This document shows positions 23,997 to 34,186 of a stretch of DNA of 64,000 nt, in pieces. Numbering within the stretch: the stretch's first letter is position 1; each line of letters begins with the position of its first letter. A program made the position numbers and the translations under genes. Location: positions 59,266,081-59,330,080 of the forward strand of contig OW121743.1 in NCBI GenBank assembly GCA_933228675.1, written 5' to 3'. This stretch comes from Stomorhina lunata. Its lineage: Eukaryota > Arthropoda > Insecta > Diptera > Rhiniidae. Under the pieces are notes generated by a model. It did not search any database. It was not told the DNA's origin and saw only the letters and a program-made list of their open reading frames with translations.

Positions 23997-24835
23997 GGGT
24001 TATCCATTTCGTGGTTTCAAAAGTATTGGAGTGGAATTTGACATCTGCCAAACTAAGTTATTAAACCATTTTTTTTTCTTTTTAGTTGAAAGTCTGACAT
24101 TGACGAAAATGGATTGCTTAAGTATCACACAACGCATACGAATGATCAAAACATATTACAAAAATGGTGATTCTGCAACAGCCACATATCGTGCTTTAAG
24201 AGGAGATTATGGTTTGCAATCGGCAAAATTGTGAAGAAATTTGAAGAGACTGGAGCGGTTACAAATATTATATTATATATGTATATCACTGCTGTAAGTA
24301 AAAATGTTGCCGAAGACCCGAATGTGTCGATTCCGTGAATTCCGAGTGTTATAATAATATGATAATTGACATTTTTTCCTGCTATTGAAGAATACGACTT
24401 GAAGAATATGTGGTTTCAACAAGACGGTGGCACATGCCATACAACTAGGCTTTACTACAAGAGACATTTCCTGGCCGCGTAATTTCTCGTCTCATCAACT
24501 GGCCACCAAGGTCATGCGATTTGACACCATTTTTGTGGGGGCTACGCGAAAGACCGTGTTTATGCAAATAAACCTTTAACTCTTGACCACTTAAAAACCA
24601 CCATTCGTCAAGTTATGGCTGAAATACCGCCCAATATATGTCAAAAAGTTGTCGAAAATTACCTCAAAAGAATCAATGCTTGCAACATTTCGCGTGATGG
24701 ACATTAAAATGATGTAGTGTTTCACACAAAATGTCAACGTTCAAACTTTATAATAAAAAAGAAATACATATCATGAAAAAAATATTTTATGTGTTTTATT
24801 TACGTTCACTTTTGAAACCGCCAAATGGATAACCC
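23997..24835 (+). mobile_element. Decayed mariner-like element with ~28-bp terminal repeats
   Basis: The left end GGGTTATCCATTTCGTGG matches the inverse of the right end CCGCCAAATGGATAACCC with few differences, and the match continues for about 28 bp ('tttcaaaagt'). A TA lies within a few bases of both ends. At about 839 bp it is shorter than a complete mariner and has lost much of the gene. Confidence 0.85.
24109..24752 (+). pseudogene. Mariner-like transposase relic
   Basis: It opens with an ATG and a frame through QRIRMIKTYYKNGDSATATY. The frame then shifts to IVKKFEETGAVTN, and a large part of the middle is missing. It resumes with NMWFQQDGGTCHTTR (second catalytic Asp), FPGRVISR and NWPPRSCDLTPFLWG. 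The third catalytic acidic residue that normally follows 'LTP' is deleted, and the spacing is collapsed. It cannot make a working enzyme. It differs from the element at 12663 in its terminal repeats and sequence. Confidence 0.85.
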
Positions 24836-24849
24836 GATATTATTAATAT

Positions 24850-25790
24850 GTTTGTAAGTTTGTTTATTTGTTTGTTTGAAATTGAATAACTCCTAAACGG
24901 CTTGACCGATTTTGAAATCCAAAGAGAACGTCATTCTTCTCTATAAGACTCATAAGACCAAAGTTCATAAAAATATTAGACTATCGGGAAAACAGCAATG
25001 CCAGGCAGCTTCAATAGCTCGTAGAGACGGAGACTGAGGTTAAAACCAATTTACAACGTATTGCCCAAAGAAAACGGCAGTATACTTTAAGGGCTCATAA
25101 GACTAAAGATCATAGAAATATAATTGATAGCCTTATATTTCTATGATCTGCAAAGCCTGGCAGCTTCAATAGCAATTCACGATGAAATGTCCAAAGAGAA
25201 CGTCAGCCTGCTTTGAGGGCTTATGAGACCGAAGATCATAGAAATATTCGACTATCGGGAGAAAGGTAACGCCAGACCATTTGACAGGGAGACAAAGTCA
25301 CGACGTATTGCGCAAAGAGTATACCATCATAGAAATTTTCGACTATCGGGGTAACGCCTGACAGCATCAAAATCTGCGATCACGATGGATGAAAAAGACT
25401 CACTAAGTATGTCTACTTTGAGCGCTCATGAGACTAAAGATCATAGAAATATACAACTATCGGAAAAACGGCAGCTCCAAACTACTTCAATAGCTGTGGA
25501 GGCGAAGGAGGATAAAAATGCATTGCTTAAATAGAACGTTAGTCTACCTTAAGGGCTCATGACACCGAATATCATAGAAATATGCGACTACCAAGAGAAC
25601 AACAGCTCAATAGCAGCAGAGACGGAGGACGAAATCAATTTACGACATATTCGGAAGAGTCAACGACATTCTGCCTTGAGAACTTTAGAGACAAAACAAC
25701 AGGCTAATATTCGATGCATTCGACAAAATCAACGTCATGTTGCAAGACAAATTGTGGAAAACCATTAAGAAATACTGGAGGACGAAATAT
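24850..25790 (+). pseudogene. Decayed coding relic with 23-residue basic repeats
   Basis: Reading fragments of the type RQPALRAYETEDHRNIRL recur through this stretch. The clearest open part, 25559-25768, contains two adjacent 23-residue units: AAETEDEINLRHIRKSQRH plus four residues, then TLETKQQANIRCIRQNQRH plus four. The pattern (ET, then spaced Arg, then QRH) recalls repeats near the N-terminus of some insect Helitron/PIF1-type proteins, and the STPR. A tail-like phrase 'cctaaacggcttgaccgatt' precedes it. Multiple stops and frameshifts show it is dead. The Helitron link is inference. Confidence 0.5.
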
Positions 25791-25867
25791 TACGCGACTA
25801 ACCGTGTAACGCCGGCTATAACAAGCTAGTATCTGCGAAAATAACGTAACGTAATATGTGAACAGCC

Positions 25868-26045
25868 CCTTAGCTGTTGTTGACATTTATTGAGATTTCC
25901 AAATAACTCGGAGAAAACCGAAATATTGATTTCCAGCCCAGCTGCTCGAAATTCAACAGTGATAGCGTTTGTATTTTCTTGAAGGTGACTTAAGCTTTGG
26001 CTTATAAGACATACGTCATCGACATATTCCAAGTTCTCGAGTTGT
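25868..26045 (-). pseudogene. Non-LTR reverse transcriptase relic (YVDD motif)
   Basis: On the minus strand from 26032 the frame reads MEYVDDVCLISQSLSHLQEN and then AAGLEIN. This is the catalytic YxDD box and the following helix of a non-LTR reverse transcriptase (YADD is usual). The frame is lost after about 45 residues. A MITE end abuts it at 25877. Confidence 0.75.
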
Positions 26046-26073
26046 TTAAAGGGGATGTTGTCAATTAGAATAA

Positions 26074-26820
26074 TAGCCCATTCACACTATAAGTTTTTAG
26101 GTGTTTTCGGAAATGAAAACACCATTGAAAACTTTACCATTTACATTATGAAAATTTGTCACTTCATAAGTTTTCGTTAGAAATTCATTTATTAATTGCG
26201 TTTAATTTTAAAAACCGAACACCAAATACCTTAGAAATATTAAATTGCATTTAATTGTAATTGTAGTTTATTTGAGACTTTTTTTACAATCATACATAAA
26301 TATAGAATAATTTTTAAATTAAAATTTAAATTGGTTGACTTAAAATTGTAATGTTTTGTTTTAATAAAAAGAAGAGTATTTTACAGCAACAGGCTTATCT
26401 ATATAGTGTGTGAAAAATTAATTAGTGAAATAGTGAAGTGTTTGCTCCCGACACAACAATTTTTGAAAAAAATTTTTTATGAATATACTTTAAATTGCAT
26501 TTAAAAACAATAAAATAATAAATTTTTCGTCACATTCATTATGTTTTTTCAGAAATTTTTAATATTAAAATTATTGTTTTTGTTTATATTTTTTTTCAAC
26601 TGACATTTATTTTTGATATTTTCTCATTTTTCTGAATCAGAGTTGTAATAACTGGTATGAACTCAGTGTTGTATCGGTATTTTAATAGTTTTCAAATAAG
26701 TTTTCGTTGAAAACTCATACGGAAGGAGTTTTCGTTTTGTATGTGAAAACTTAAGTTTTCAATATTGTTTTGAGGCGAAAACTACTTTAACTAGTTTTCG
26801 AGCTTAATGTGAATGGGCTA
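26074..26820. mobile_element. MITE with TAGCCCATTCACA ends
   Basis: The left end TAGCCCATTCACACTATAAG and right end TTAATGTGAATGGGCTA are inverted repeats. TAA is present on both sides (26071-26073 and 26821-26823), which would suit a 3-bp target duplication of Harbinger type, although AT-rich flanks make this weak. The interior has mirrored 'gttttcg...gaaaac' motifs and no gene. Confidence 0.75.
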
Positions 26821-26823
26821 TAA

Positions 26824-27590
26824 GGATAAAAAGTATGTGGTGATGTAGGGGATTTTGGATACAAAGCAACGGCCCTGATTGGTCCAAACTTGCTAAGCAC
26901 AGACTTATCTTGGTTATCCTTTATTTCAACTGTAAACACTGATGTCCTCGTGGTATCAGCCGAGGAAATATGCGTTAGGGCATCAGGCTAGTAGCCCACT
27001 CCTGGAAAAAATAATTACTATGAAGAAGCTAAAGTTAGAATAAAAACAGTCAGCGCCTATTGTTAGAAGAGGACGTGAGAAACTTTGATGGGAAGACCAA
27101 GTGGAGGAAAAACTTTTAAGGCTAAGCGTTTGGAGAATATGCTCACAAAATCGAAGCTCAAGGATTTCTAAAATATGATCGGTCTTTGATTTTAACAGGT
27201 TTTAAATTCAGGCCATATAAGTAAGTAAGTAAGTAAGACAAGAAACATACATCTTTGCCTTACTCCCGTAGTTACATTGAACGGTGTTGTATAGGACCCA
27301 AGTTCAGAATTTGCGTTGGAATTTTCGGTTTCTAAAATTCTCTACAGATAGCTCTTATTGACACTGGCCTAGAGTATCAACGCTAGGTAAATGGAGTCAC
27401 AAAATTCATTATATGACTCCATTATACCATTTTTACTGCACTGACTGGTCAAGACAAGAGCCGTTCTCTCTGAACCCAAACTGATTTTCACGATGTGTGA
27501 AGAAAACTATGTTAGATATTCTGATTGACAAACTATTGGCAATGACTGCAATAATTAACTCATTCTAGAGGTTTTACTGTATCTAACAGG
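26824..27590. other. Unclassified, probable retroelement debris
   Basis: No clean reading frame. 'ctcgtggtatcagccgagg' and neighbouring higher-GC text look like decayed coding DNA on either strand, but I cannot identify it. A (GTAA)n run lies at about 27220-27237. Confidence 0.4.
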
Positions 27591-28630
27591 GTTGTTTGAT
27601 TGTACCGTTATTTTCGGTAAGCCACCCAACAACAAACAAACCAAACAATGTGGCAACTTTATAGATTTTTTGTAAACAAAAATTGACATTTCAATCTAAC
27701 TTGTGTACATCGGCATGTAAATGTTGTGTGGAAGTGAAATTAAAAATTTATTACATAAAACTTTTAAGCAATTGAGGAAATTCAACGGATATTTTAAATA
27801 AAACTACAGTAAACAAAAGGTATGTCTTTGAAATAATAATAAGTTATAAATAAAAAGAAGAAATTCTTATACGAATAAACAGAGAAAATGATAAACAAAA
27901 GGAAAACAATTGACAAATGGAAAAGAGAAGAAAACGTGTGAAAACACATACACACACAGTTGCATTAAAAAGTACTCAGGCTAGAGAAAGGCATAAATTT
28001 AAAGAAATTGTTAAGAATTTTGATAAATTTGAAGAAATTTAGAAGATTTTGGGCCTGAAATAATAAATAAGTTAATATTAGTTAGCATATTTGTTATTGC
28101 ATGAAATAAAAACAATTGAATTCTGTGTTTTGTTTTTAGTTGGTAGTTGAACAACTCTGTCTTTGTCATATTGGAATTATTTATATTTTATGGGAAATGA
28201 CGTTTGCGCACTTTTTCCCATTTCCAATAAGATTTTGGAAATATTTTTTCCATATTGATTAGTTATGTCGCTTTTATTGTTTACTCAAAGTTTTTTTTGT
28301 TAAATTTTGTGTAAAATTTTTTTGGTAAAAATCCTCTTTACTATTTAAAAAAACTTTGAAAACAAAGTGTTTTTTCAATTTTGTTAAGTGTTAATGAAAA
28401 GTTTTTTGTGAAACGAAAGAAAAAGCGCGAATCAAACGAGTCGTGTTAAGAAAAAAACTAGTGGAGGGTAACAACTTACACCAAAAGAAAAAAAGTTGGC
28501 AAAAAGAAAAAAAAAACGGAGAAAAAACAAAAAAAAAGCAAAAATACAAAAACGACCGAAAAAATCTTAGTAACAAAATCAAAAGAAAAGAAGCTGCGAT
28601 TGATTCAACATCGCAAATCCACCACTACAG
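27591..28630 (+). promoter_or_regulatory. Probable 5' region and leader of STPR gene 1
   Basis: This is a repeat-poor kilobase before gene 1. A good donor (AAAG|GTATGT at about 27820) and an acceptor (GTTTTGTTTTTAG| at 28139) would make one leader intron of about 320 bp. The long A-rich stretch 28443-28600 contains an overlapping 73-residue frame of mostly Lys, read here as untranslated leader. An in-frame stop at 28601-28603 limits the coding start. No TATA box or initiator is certain. Confidence 0.4.
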
Positions 28631-29524
28631 ATGTCCACAGGAGTGGGAGGTGGAGGGAGCATAACGACAGATCATCATAGCCGCTTGTATTTCCTCAACT
28701 CACCTACGGCCCCACTGTCCGCACGCGACCCCTTCTTAATTAAACCGGAATACCTCAATTATGATAATCCTATGCATCACCTCTACCCAAGTAATCGGGG
28801 ACTCATAGACTATAACAATTATACGGTAACAGCAGCGGCCGCAGCCGTAACAGCAGCAGCCGCCTCCTCCGCCTCAGCAGCAGCTGCAGCCGCCAATAAC
28901 ACTTCTGCCTCTTCTGCCGCCTCCACGTCCAATAACAATAACGCTGCAGCTGCCGCCACAAATAACGCTGCCGTTGTAGCCGCCAATACATCAGTCGTTG
29001 CTGCCGTCGCTTTAAATTTGGAAAACACCTTTCATCACCAGGCCCAGCAGCAACATCAACAGCAACAACAACAGACGGTCGTTACTACCCTTAATACAGT
29101 AGTAGCAGCAGGCAATACACATCCTTTACATCAGACCTTGACCAACAACTCAACGCAGAGTACACGAGCCCAAAAAGCCGCCCGACGCCGTAGTAACGAA
29201 TCACCCGAGGCCCGCCAACGAAGACTGGAACGGAACGCTGCTAGAATGCGAGAGAAACGCGCCAAGGAATCGGAGGCTGAGTATCGTTTGCGTTTGGCGA
29301 AAAATGCCGAAGCAAATCGTGTACGACGTCAGAATGAAAATGAAGTACAAAGAACCCTAAGACTGATGAAAAATGCGGCACGACAACGATTACGACGTGC
29401 CAGCGAGACTCCAGAAGAACGTAAAAAACGTTTGGCCAAGGCAGCTGAGCGTATGCGTGTAGCGCGTGCCAAACAACCTAAAATACCCAAGCCACCTTTA
29501 GCGGATCGTCTTAAGGGCTACTAA
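28631..29524 (+). CDS. STPR-domain DNA-binding protein 1 (FMBP-1-like)
   Basis: A 297-residue protein. Residues 1-62 are of mixed composition, about 65-130 are Ala/Asn/Ser-rich, and a short poly-Gln lies near 140-150. A basic linker (about 178-188, QKAARRRS) leads to four exact 23-residue repeats at 189-280: NESPEARQRRLERNAARMRE..., KESEAEYRLRLAKNAEANRV..., NENEVQRTLRLMKNAARQRL... and SETPEERKKRLAKAAERMRV.... This is the STPR, shown in silkworm FMBP-1 to bind DNA, also as four repeats near the C-terminus. A nuclear role as a transcription regulator is inferred from that. The ATG is the first in frame after the stop at 28601. The Kozak context is weak at -3. No introns are needed in the coding part. 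It is a paralogue of the gene at 53839. Confidence 0.9.
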   Translation: MSTGVGGGGSITTDHHSRLYFLNSPTAPLSARDPFLIKPEYLNYDNPMHHLYPSNRGLIDYNNYTVTAAAAAVTAAAASSASAAAAAANNTSASSAASTSNNNNAAAAATNNAAVVAANTSVVAAVALNLENTFHHQAQQQHQQQQQQTVVTTLNTVVAAGNTHPLHQTLTNNSTQSTRAQKAARRRSNESPEARQRRLERNAARMREKRAKESEAEYRLRLAKNAEANRVRRQNENEVQRTLRLMKNAARQRLRRASETPEERKKRLAKAAERMRVARAKQPKIPKPPLADRLKGY

Positions 29525-30338
29525 AGGAACATAAGAGATCCTCACATATGCTAAAGACCCTCATCACTATAAGACGAAACAGACCGAGAGTAAACAACTC
29601 AAAACAACACAATCACTGTCTTAACGAGATCATTATATCCATCAGTTGTTGGTCTCCAAATATATATTTTTGTATTGAGAAGGTTTGTGTCCGTTTAAAC
29701 CAGGTGGCTTAAGGTGCGTAAGCTTTCATTATTATATATTCTTGTCTACATATTTTCAAAAACTATCAAAATAAAAAAACAAAAGATTATCAAAGTATAT
29801 TTAAGGCAGTCCAAACGCTGGCAGCATTAGAGAAAAAAACAAAACAATAATACAAAATATAACACCCGATTACACCTACAACACCCTCTCAAAGCAAAAA
29901 TAAAAAAAAAAACATTTATAAAATTAATTTAAATATATTTAAAGAAAATAACACCAACAGCACTTTAGCTATTAAAACTCCCCAAAAACAAAAAAAAAGA
30001 AAAACAAAAACAATAAGGAAATTAAGCACCAGTTTTGGAAGAAGCAGGAGAGGATCTATTTCTTTTACAACTTTAAAACATTTTTCATGTATTGGATCTT
30101 TTATAACTTTAATGGAGTAAGATGATTTTGATTATGTTTAAAACTTTTCTATTTTTATAAAAATTAAGCAAAAAAGTATTTGAAAATGTGTTAATTTAGG
30201 GGATATCAAAGTGGAATATATCCCTATGTAACTTTTCCAATTGTATTTCTGAATTATCTACTTATTTTTCGGAATTTTCTTATTATTATTAAGGGAATAT
30301 GAAAGAGGAATATGCCCCTATATACTTTTTCATATTCA
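29525..30338 (+). other. 3' untranslated region of STPR gene 1 and flank
   Basis: A-rich trailer after the TAA, with AATAAA at 29770-29775 and again near 29898. Either could end the transcript. Beyond about 30000 there is unremarkable AT-rich sequence. Confidence 0.45.
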
Positions 30339-30574
30339 GGTATGTGATGGAAAACGATCGTTTTCAAATCGATCGATTTCAGATATATTTTTGAGATATA
30401 TTTTTGAGATTTTCGGTTATTTCCCCAAAAAATTCAAACCAAATGAAAGATAAAATATCAGTCAAAAGGATTAAAGCCAAAATTTTCATTATTTTTGGGG
30501 GAAATAACCGAAAATTAGCTAAAAAATATGTCTGAAATCGATCGATTTCAAAACGAAAATGTCCATCACATACC
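30339..30574. mobile_element. MITE family C (GGTATGTGATGG ends), copy 1
   Basis: The ends GGTATGTGATGGAAAACGAT and the inverse of CGAAAATGTCCATCACATACC frame a 236-bp palindromic element. Internal 'aaatcgatcgatttcagata' is also mirrored. Related copies lie at 37397, 37570 and 58233. Confidence 0.8.
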
Positions 30575-30702
30575 AGATTGTATTCCCAATTATCTATTTA
30601 TTTTTGATAATTTTTTATTATTGAATCTGAATTTCTAAAGGTATTTGGGAAATTTCATAGAGTATTTCGGAATTATTTCTACTTTAGAAGTTTCTAATTA
30701 TG

Positions 30703-31207
30703 AGCCATGTTGTTAAAGAACTCAATTCCGTTCGAAAATTAGAAGCACAATACGAAGTTGTGCTTTTAGAGAAAAAATAAAATGAAATTTTTCGGATGAA
30801 GCCATTTTCTAGCTTCAAAGCGTAATTTAATTTTAATGTATTTCTTTGTTTATACAATATTTTTTGAAGCAAAGATAGAGTTACTGATTTCAACTCTAAA
30901 AATCGCGTTTTGTAATGTTTTAAAGCCGTTAACTTTTTTTCGGAATCTAAAGAAGCTAAAACCATTTCGATTGAAATTTAACTAAGGAATGGTTTTAATT
31001 CCGAACCGAAAAAATCTCTATATCAGGCATGTTAAAAATTCCGTTCGGAATTGGAACCATTTCGTAGTTAAATTGAATACCAATTCAATTATACTTTAAA
31101 AATAGAAAGTGTTCATTCCGAAAAAAGTTTTCGTTTTACTTTTTCTATAGAAGGAAAATACGGAATTCATTCCACTTCCGAAAGAAATTGAGTTCTAGGA
31201 CATGGCT
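30703..31207. mobile_element. MITE with AGCCATGT ends
   Basis: AGCCATGTTGTTAAAGAACTCAATT at the left pairs with AATTGAGTTCTAGGACATGGCT at the right, over about 505 bp. The interior is related to 36867-37197. The 93-residue minus frame inside has no recognisable domain. Confidence 0.65.
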
Positions 31208-31552
31208 GTATATTTCAGAATGAATAACAATTTTAAAAAATTATTTTATTTTAAAGATTTGAAAATTTTATAATTATAGGAAAATTTAAAAAAAAATTTA
31301 CTATTTTGAGGAAAACTTTTACTATTTCATTGGGAAATTCTATTAAAATTTGACTCCTTTTTGCTCTAAAATTTAAGCATTTGTAGGAAAATTTTTAAAA
31401 TATTAATATTTTTAGAAAAATTTTCAAACCCTTTTTTTGGAAATTTTATTTTCAAAGATTTTAAAAATTTTACTATTGTAAAATTTTTACTATTTATAGA
31501 AAAAAGATAAAAATGTAAATATTTATTCAAAAATTTTGAATATTTTTATGTT
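31208..31552. other. AT-rich, diverged minisatellite-like sequence
   Basis: Loose repeats of 'ggaaaattttaaaaattt' and 'actattt' phrases resemble very decayed family S units. No gene. Confidence 0.45.
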
Positions 31553-31653
31553 TGTTCCCGTACTCTAACAAAAAAAGTCCCAAAAAAGTCCCGAAGTTGT
31601 TAGAAATTACCCAAAAAAATAACACTTTGTATAGAAAATTTTGTACGGGAACA
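31553..31653. mobile_element. Tiny hairpin element, about 100 bp
   Basis: TGTTCCCGTAC at the left and GTACGGGAACA at the right are perfect 11-bp inverted repeats. The interior holds 'aaaaaagtcccaaaaaagtccc'. This may be a miniature element. Target duplication is unclear. Confidence 0.55.
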
Positions 31654-31689
31654 CTTTTGAGTAAGTTTGGGTTGTTTCGTTAAAGTAAA

Positions 31690-32070
31690 GGAACACACTT
31701 TTTTATAGGAAAAATTTCAAAATTATATTTATTATTTTGATTGCAAAATTTACAAAAGATTTTTCCTTCCAGAGCGATATTTATATAGCGGTTATACAGT
31801 TGTTCAATACCATTTCTTAAGGTCTGAGTAGAAAAAAAGTCGTTGGGGCTAGATCTGGGGAATACGGTGGATGCGGAAAATATCGATTTTGCCATCGTTT
31901 TAATTGATTTGTGACACGAAGTATTTTCATTTTTTTCCCTCAAATTATGCGATTTAGTTCTTCAGACCTGTTGATTGTTCATCACGTGCAGTCCAATCGG
32001 GTGACTGTAAAGTAGACTCGGGTAATAATTAAGCCATGTTTCATATCGACTTAAAAATGTGTCTTTTTTG
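31690..32070 (-). pseudogene. Mariner transposase relic
   Basis: On the minus strand, HPPYSPDLAPTTFFLLRP is read near 31840-31890, then TLRNGIEQLYNRY and ALEG toward 31740. This is the end of a mariner transposase (SPDLAP box, then the GIxxL-RW region). The Asp expected two residues after 'LAP' is Thr here. Upstream 'ETWLNYY' near 32040 recalls the first catalytic box. Frameshifts throughout. Confidence 0.65.
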
Positions 32071-32194
32071 CAACGGAACAGCTCTAAATACTGCTAAGAA
32101 TCATCGTTTCGCAATTTGTGTTGTTCCGCGTAGAACAACTGGACCGAAGAAACCACTTGCACAGTCTCAAGACTAACTTGGCCAACTAACAATA

Positions 32195-32480
32195 GTAAGC
32201 GTTCTGCATTCTTGATATTAAAACCGTGCCACAGACTACGCAACGTTATGTTAATCCTCAACAGATACTCCATTCTAGGGGTGAATGCTTAGAGTCTCAA
32301 TTTTCAGAGCTATGACTACTATCGTAACGTTTTGAAGGAAGAGGATAAAACTCACATCCTCTGTCAATATCCAGTCCTTGCTGATCTTAAGACTTCTCAT
32401 CTGGGTTACTCGTTTCCGCACGATCTATCTAAGGTCTTGAATTTTAATGTTGGCTGGCTTTGATCGTGTCTTGTTGCTTT
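32195..32480 (+). pseudogene. Non-LTR element C-terminal relic, copy 1
   Basis: A decayed version of the adjacent copy at 32490-32780: FQSYDYYRNVLKEEDKTHIL and then TSHLGYSF, with stops. The two copies form a tandem pair of about 285 bp. Confidence 0.6.
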
Positions 32481-32489
32481 GGTAGTCAA

Positions 32490-32780
32490 GAGACTAAGCG
32501 TTCTGCAGTCTTGGTATTAAACCGTGCCACGGACAACGCAATCTTATCTTGATACTCAATAGGTACTTCGTTCTAGGATTACATGCTTGGAGTCTCAAAC
32601 TTCAGAGCTATGACTACTGTCATAACGTTATTGAGGAAGAGACGACAACTCACCTCCTATGTCAATGCCTAGTTCTTGCTAATCTTAGGACTTCTCATCT
32701 GGGTTACTCGTTTCCACGCGATATATATGAGCTCTCAAATATTAATAATGGGTGTGCTTGATAGACCCTTTGTTGATTTA
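32490..32780 (+). pseudogene. Non-LTR element C-terminal zinc-knuckle relic, copy 2
   Basis: The frame 32549-32761 reads QSYDYCHNVIEEETTTHLLC and then QCLVLANLRTSHLG. This is the CxxC-like plus HLLCxC motif at the extreme C-terminus of R1/Jockey/I-type reverse transcriptase proteins. It lacks the rest of the protein and has no valid start. Confidence 0.65.
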
Positions 32781-32940
32781 GTACTCAAGAGACTATTCTT
32801 TTCTATCCATTGCAGGTATCACAAAGAGTCCAGGAAGCCAAGAATGCAGACTTTGTCGTCAGTCGTCTGCTGACCCTAATTTAAGCCAAATGTTCTATCA
32901 CAATAGGTCCTTTGATATCTTAAGATTCTAAACAATACCA

Positions 32941-33199
32941 ATGAACTTAACTTTACGGTTTTTTTTTAATCGTTTTGTGGGCTTTTTTGATGATTTCGTC
33001 GATCACAGACTCTTTGGAGCATCCAGCGCTTGCCTGTCCTGGGTGCTGATTTCGCCTTATTTAAACTTGGTTTTAAAGATTGTTTTTCTTGATGCAAAGC
33101 CCGATAAATGTTTATCAAGCCAAGTCTTGCTTGAACTTCTTCTACAAATGAGGAGGTTTTTTTCTGATTTCGTCTTTGAAATGCCCCAATAACGCTCAA
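32941..33199 (-). other. Unresolved open frames, possible transposon relic
   Basis: Both strands are open here (83 residues +, 77 residues -). The minus strand is slightly more protein-like (FVEEVQARLGLINIYRALHQ) and may be decayed transposon coding sequence. I do not recognise it. Confidence 0.25.
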
Positions 33200-33653
33200 G
33201 ATAATCGAAATTTGTTTCAGTATAAATGTTATAAAGAAAGTGATAATGTGGTATACCCATTTGTTTTTGGATTACACAATTTTGTCCGTTTAAAATATAG
33301 GTTTATCCTCTACATGATACATGTGTTGTTCTTCCACTTATTCATTTGAGAAAATATTAAACCCACAATAATTCTGATATATTTGAATAAATACTTTAAA
33401 TTTGAAAAAATATTTTAAATTCCACTAAAAGCGTTTTTGAAATATGTACAGGTAATGTGGTATACAGCATGTTAGTAATCAAATATCTAGAGTCCAATGC
33501 CTACAGGGCACTTGATAGCCTTTCTATTGGAAAAATGGAGATGTTCTATTCATCATTTTGGTGAAAGTTAAGTTGTGCCTTTAGATACTTCCACTTCCAC
33601 ATGATGCACTTATATCTTCTGTTATCCTTGACTCCCAGTGGAGCATAGAGCCT
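33200..33653. other. Repeat-rich stretch with inverted non-LTR 3' end
   Basis: Phrases such as 'aatgtggtatac' are inverse to the 'taccacattaccc' motif of the tandem repeat at 34340-35600. 'ttatccttgactcccagtggagc' at 33618 is the inverse of the element end at 19930. No gene. Confidence 0.5.
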
Positions 33654-33867
33654 CAAAACTTATTACTTTTGGTGTCGGTAATAACTTATATTCATTAATA
33701 TTCGTCATAAGTTGTTATATCAATACTAAAACAACCCAAACATAATGATATTTAGATATAAAATTTTGTTAAACTTTTTGCAACAGAAATATTTTAGAAC
33801 ATCCCTAAAGTAGGCTACAAAATATTTGCTAAAAAGTCTATATTCTTCTATCGACATCAAATGCGAT
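33654..33867 (+). repeat. Dispersed repeat also present at 37850-38400
   Basis: 'acatccctaaagtaggctac' followed by 'aaaatatttgctaaaaa' is shared with 38310-38370. The 37.8-kb copy is uninterrupted where this one carries a SINE. Confidence 0.7.
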
Positions 33868-34186
33868 ATTGAACCGGCGTAGTTTAACAGGTTAGTCATT
33901 CGTCTAGCACACCAGAGGTCTCAAGTTCGATCCCGGGCCAGAACCACTTGAAAAAAAAATTAAAATTAAAAAAAAAGCGGTTCTCCTTATCACTCAGCTA
34001 GACACTGGTTATTTAGTATTAGGTTATGTAAAACTTCTCTAACTAACGCATTTGCCGTTCGGAGATGGAGTTAAAACGTAGGTGCCTTTCAATGAATCTA
34101 AAAATAGAATCGGATGACGCTCATTGTCTGAGAGAAGTACCCCTTGTTCCAATTGGAATGTTGTGTGGGAACTATATACTATATAT
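33868..34186 (+). mobile_element. tRNA-derived SINE, about 320 bp, with target duplication
   Basis: The head at 33871-33940 has a good RNA polymerase III A box (TAGTTTAACAGG) and B box (AGTTCGATCCC), and tRNA-like spacing with AGC at the anticodon position. An A-rich stretch, an unrelated body and an 'actatatactatatat' tail follow. It is flanked by imperfect copies of ATCRAATGCGAT (33856-33867 and 34187-34198). The related repeat at 38378 has this site without the insert. It is not a functional tRNA gene: the acceptor stem does not pair. Confidence 0.75.

Noticed and set aside
28443..28664. Lys-rich 73-residue frame overlapping the start of STPR gene 1
   Set aside because: It arises from A-rich leader sequence in another frame and has no domain. 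The STPR frame is clearly the coding one.
33871..33940. Genuine tRNA gene (AGC anticodon position)
   Set aside because: A and B boxes are present, but the acceptor and T stems do not pair, and the sequence continues into a SINE body flanked by target duplications.
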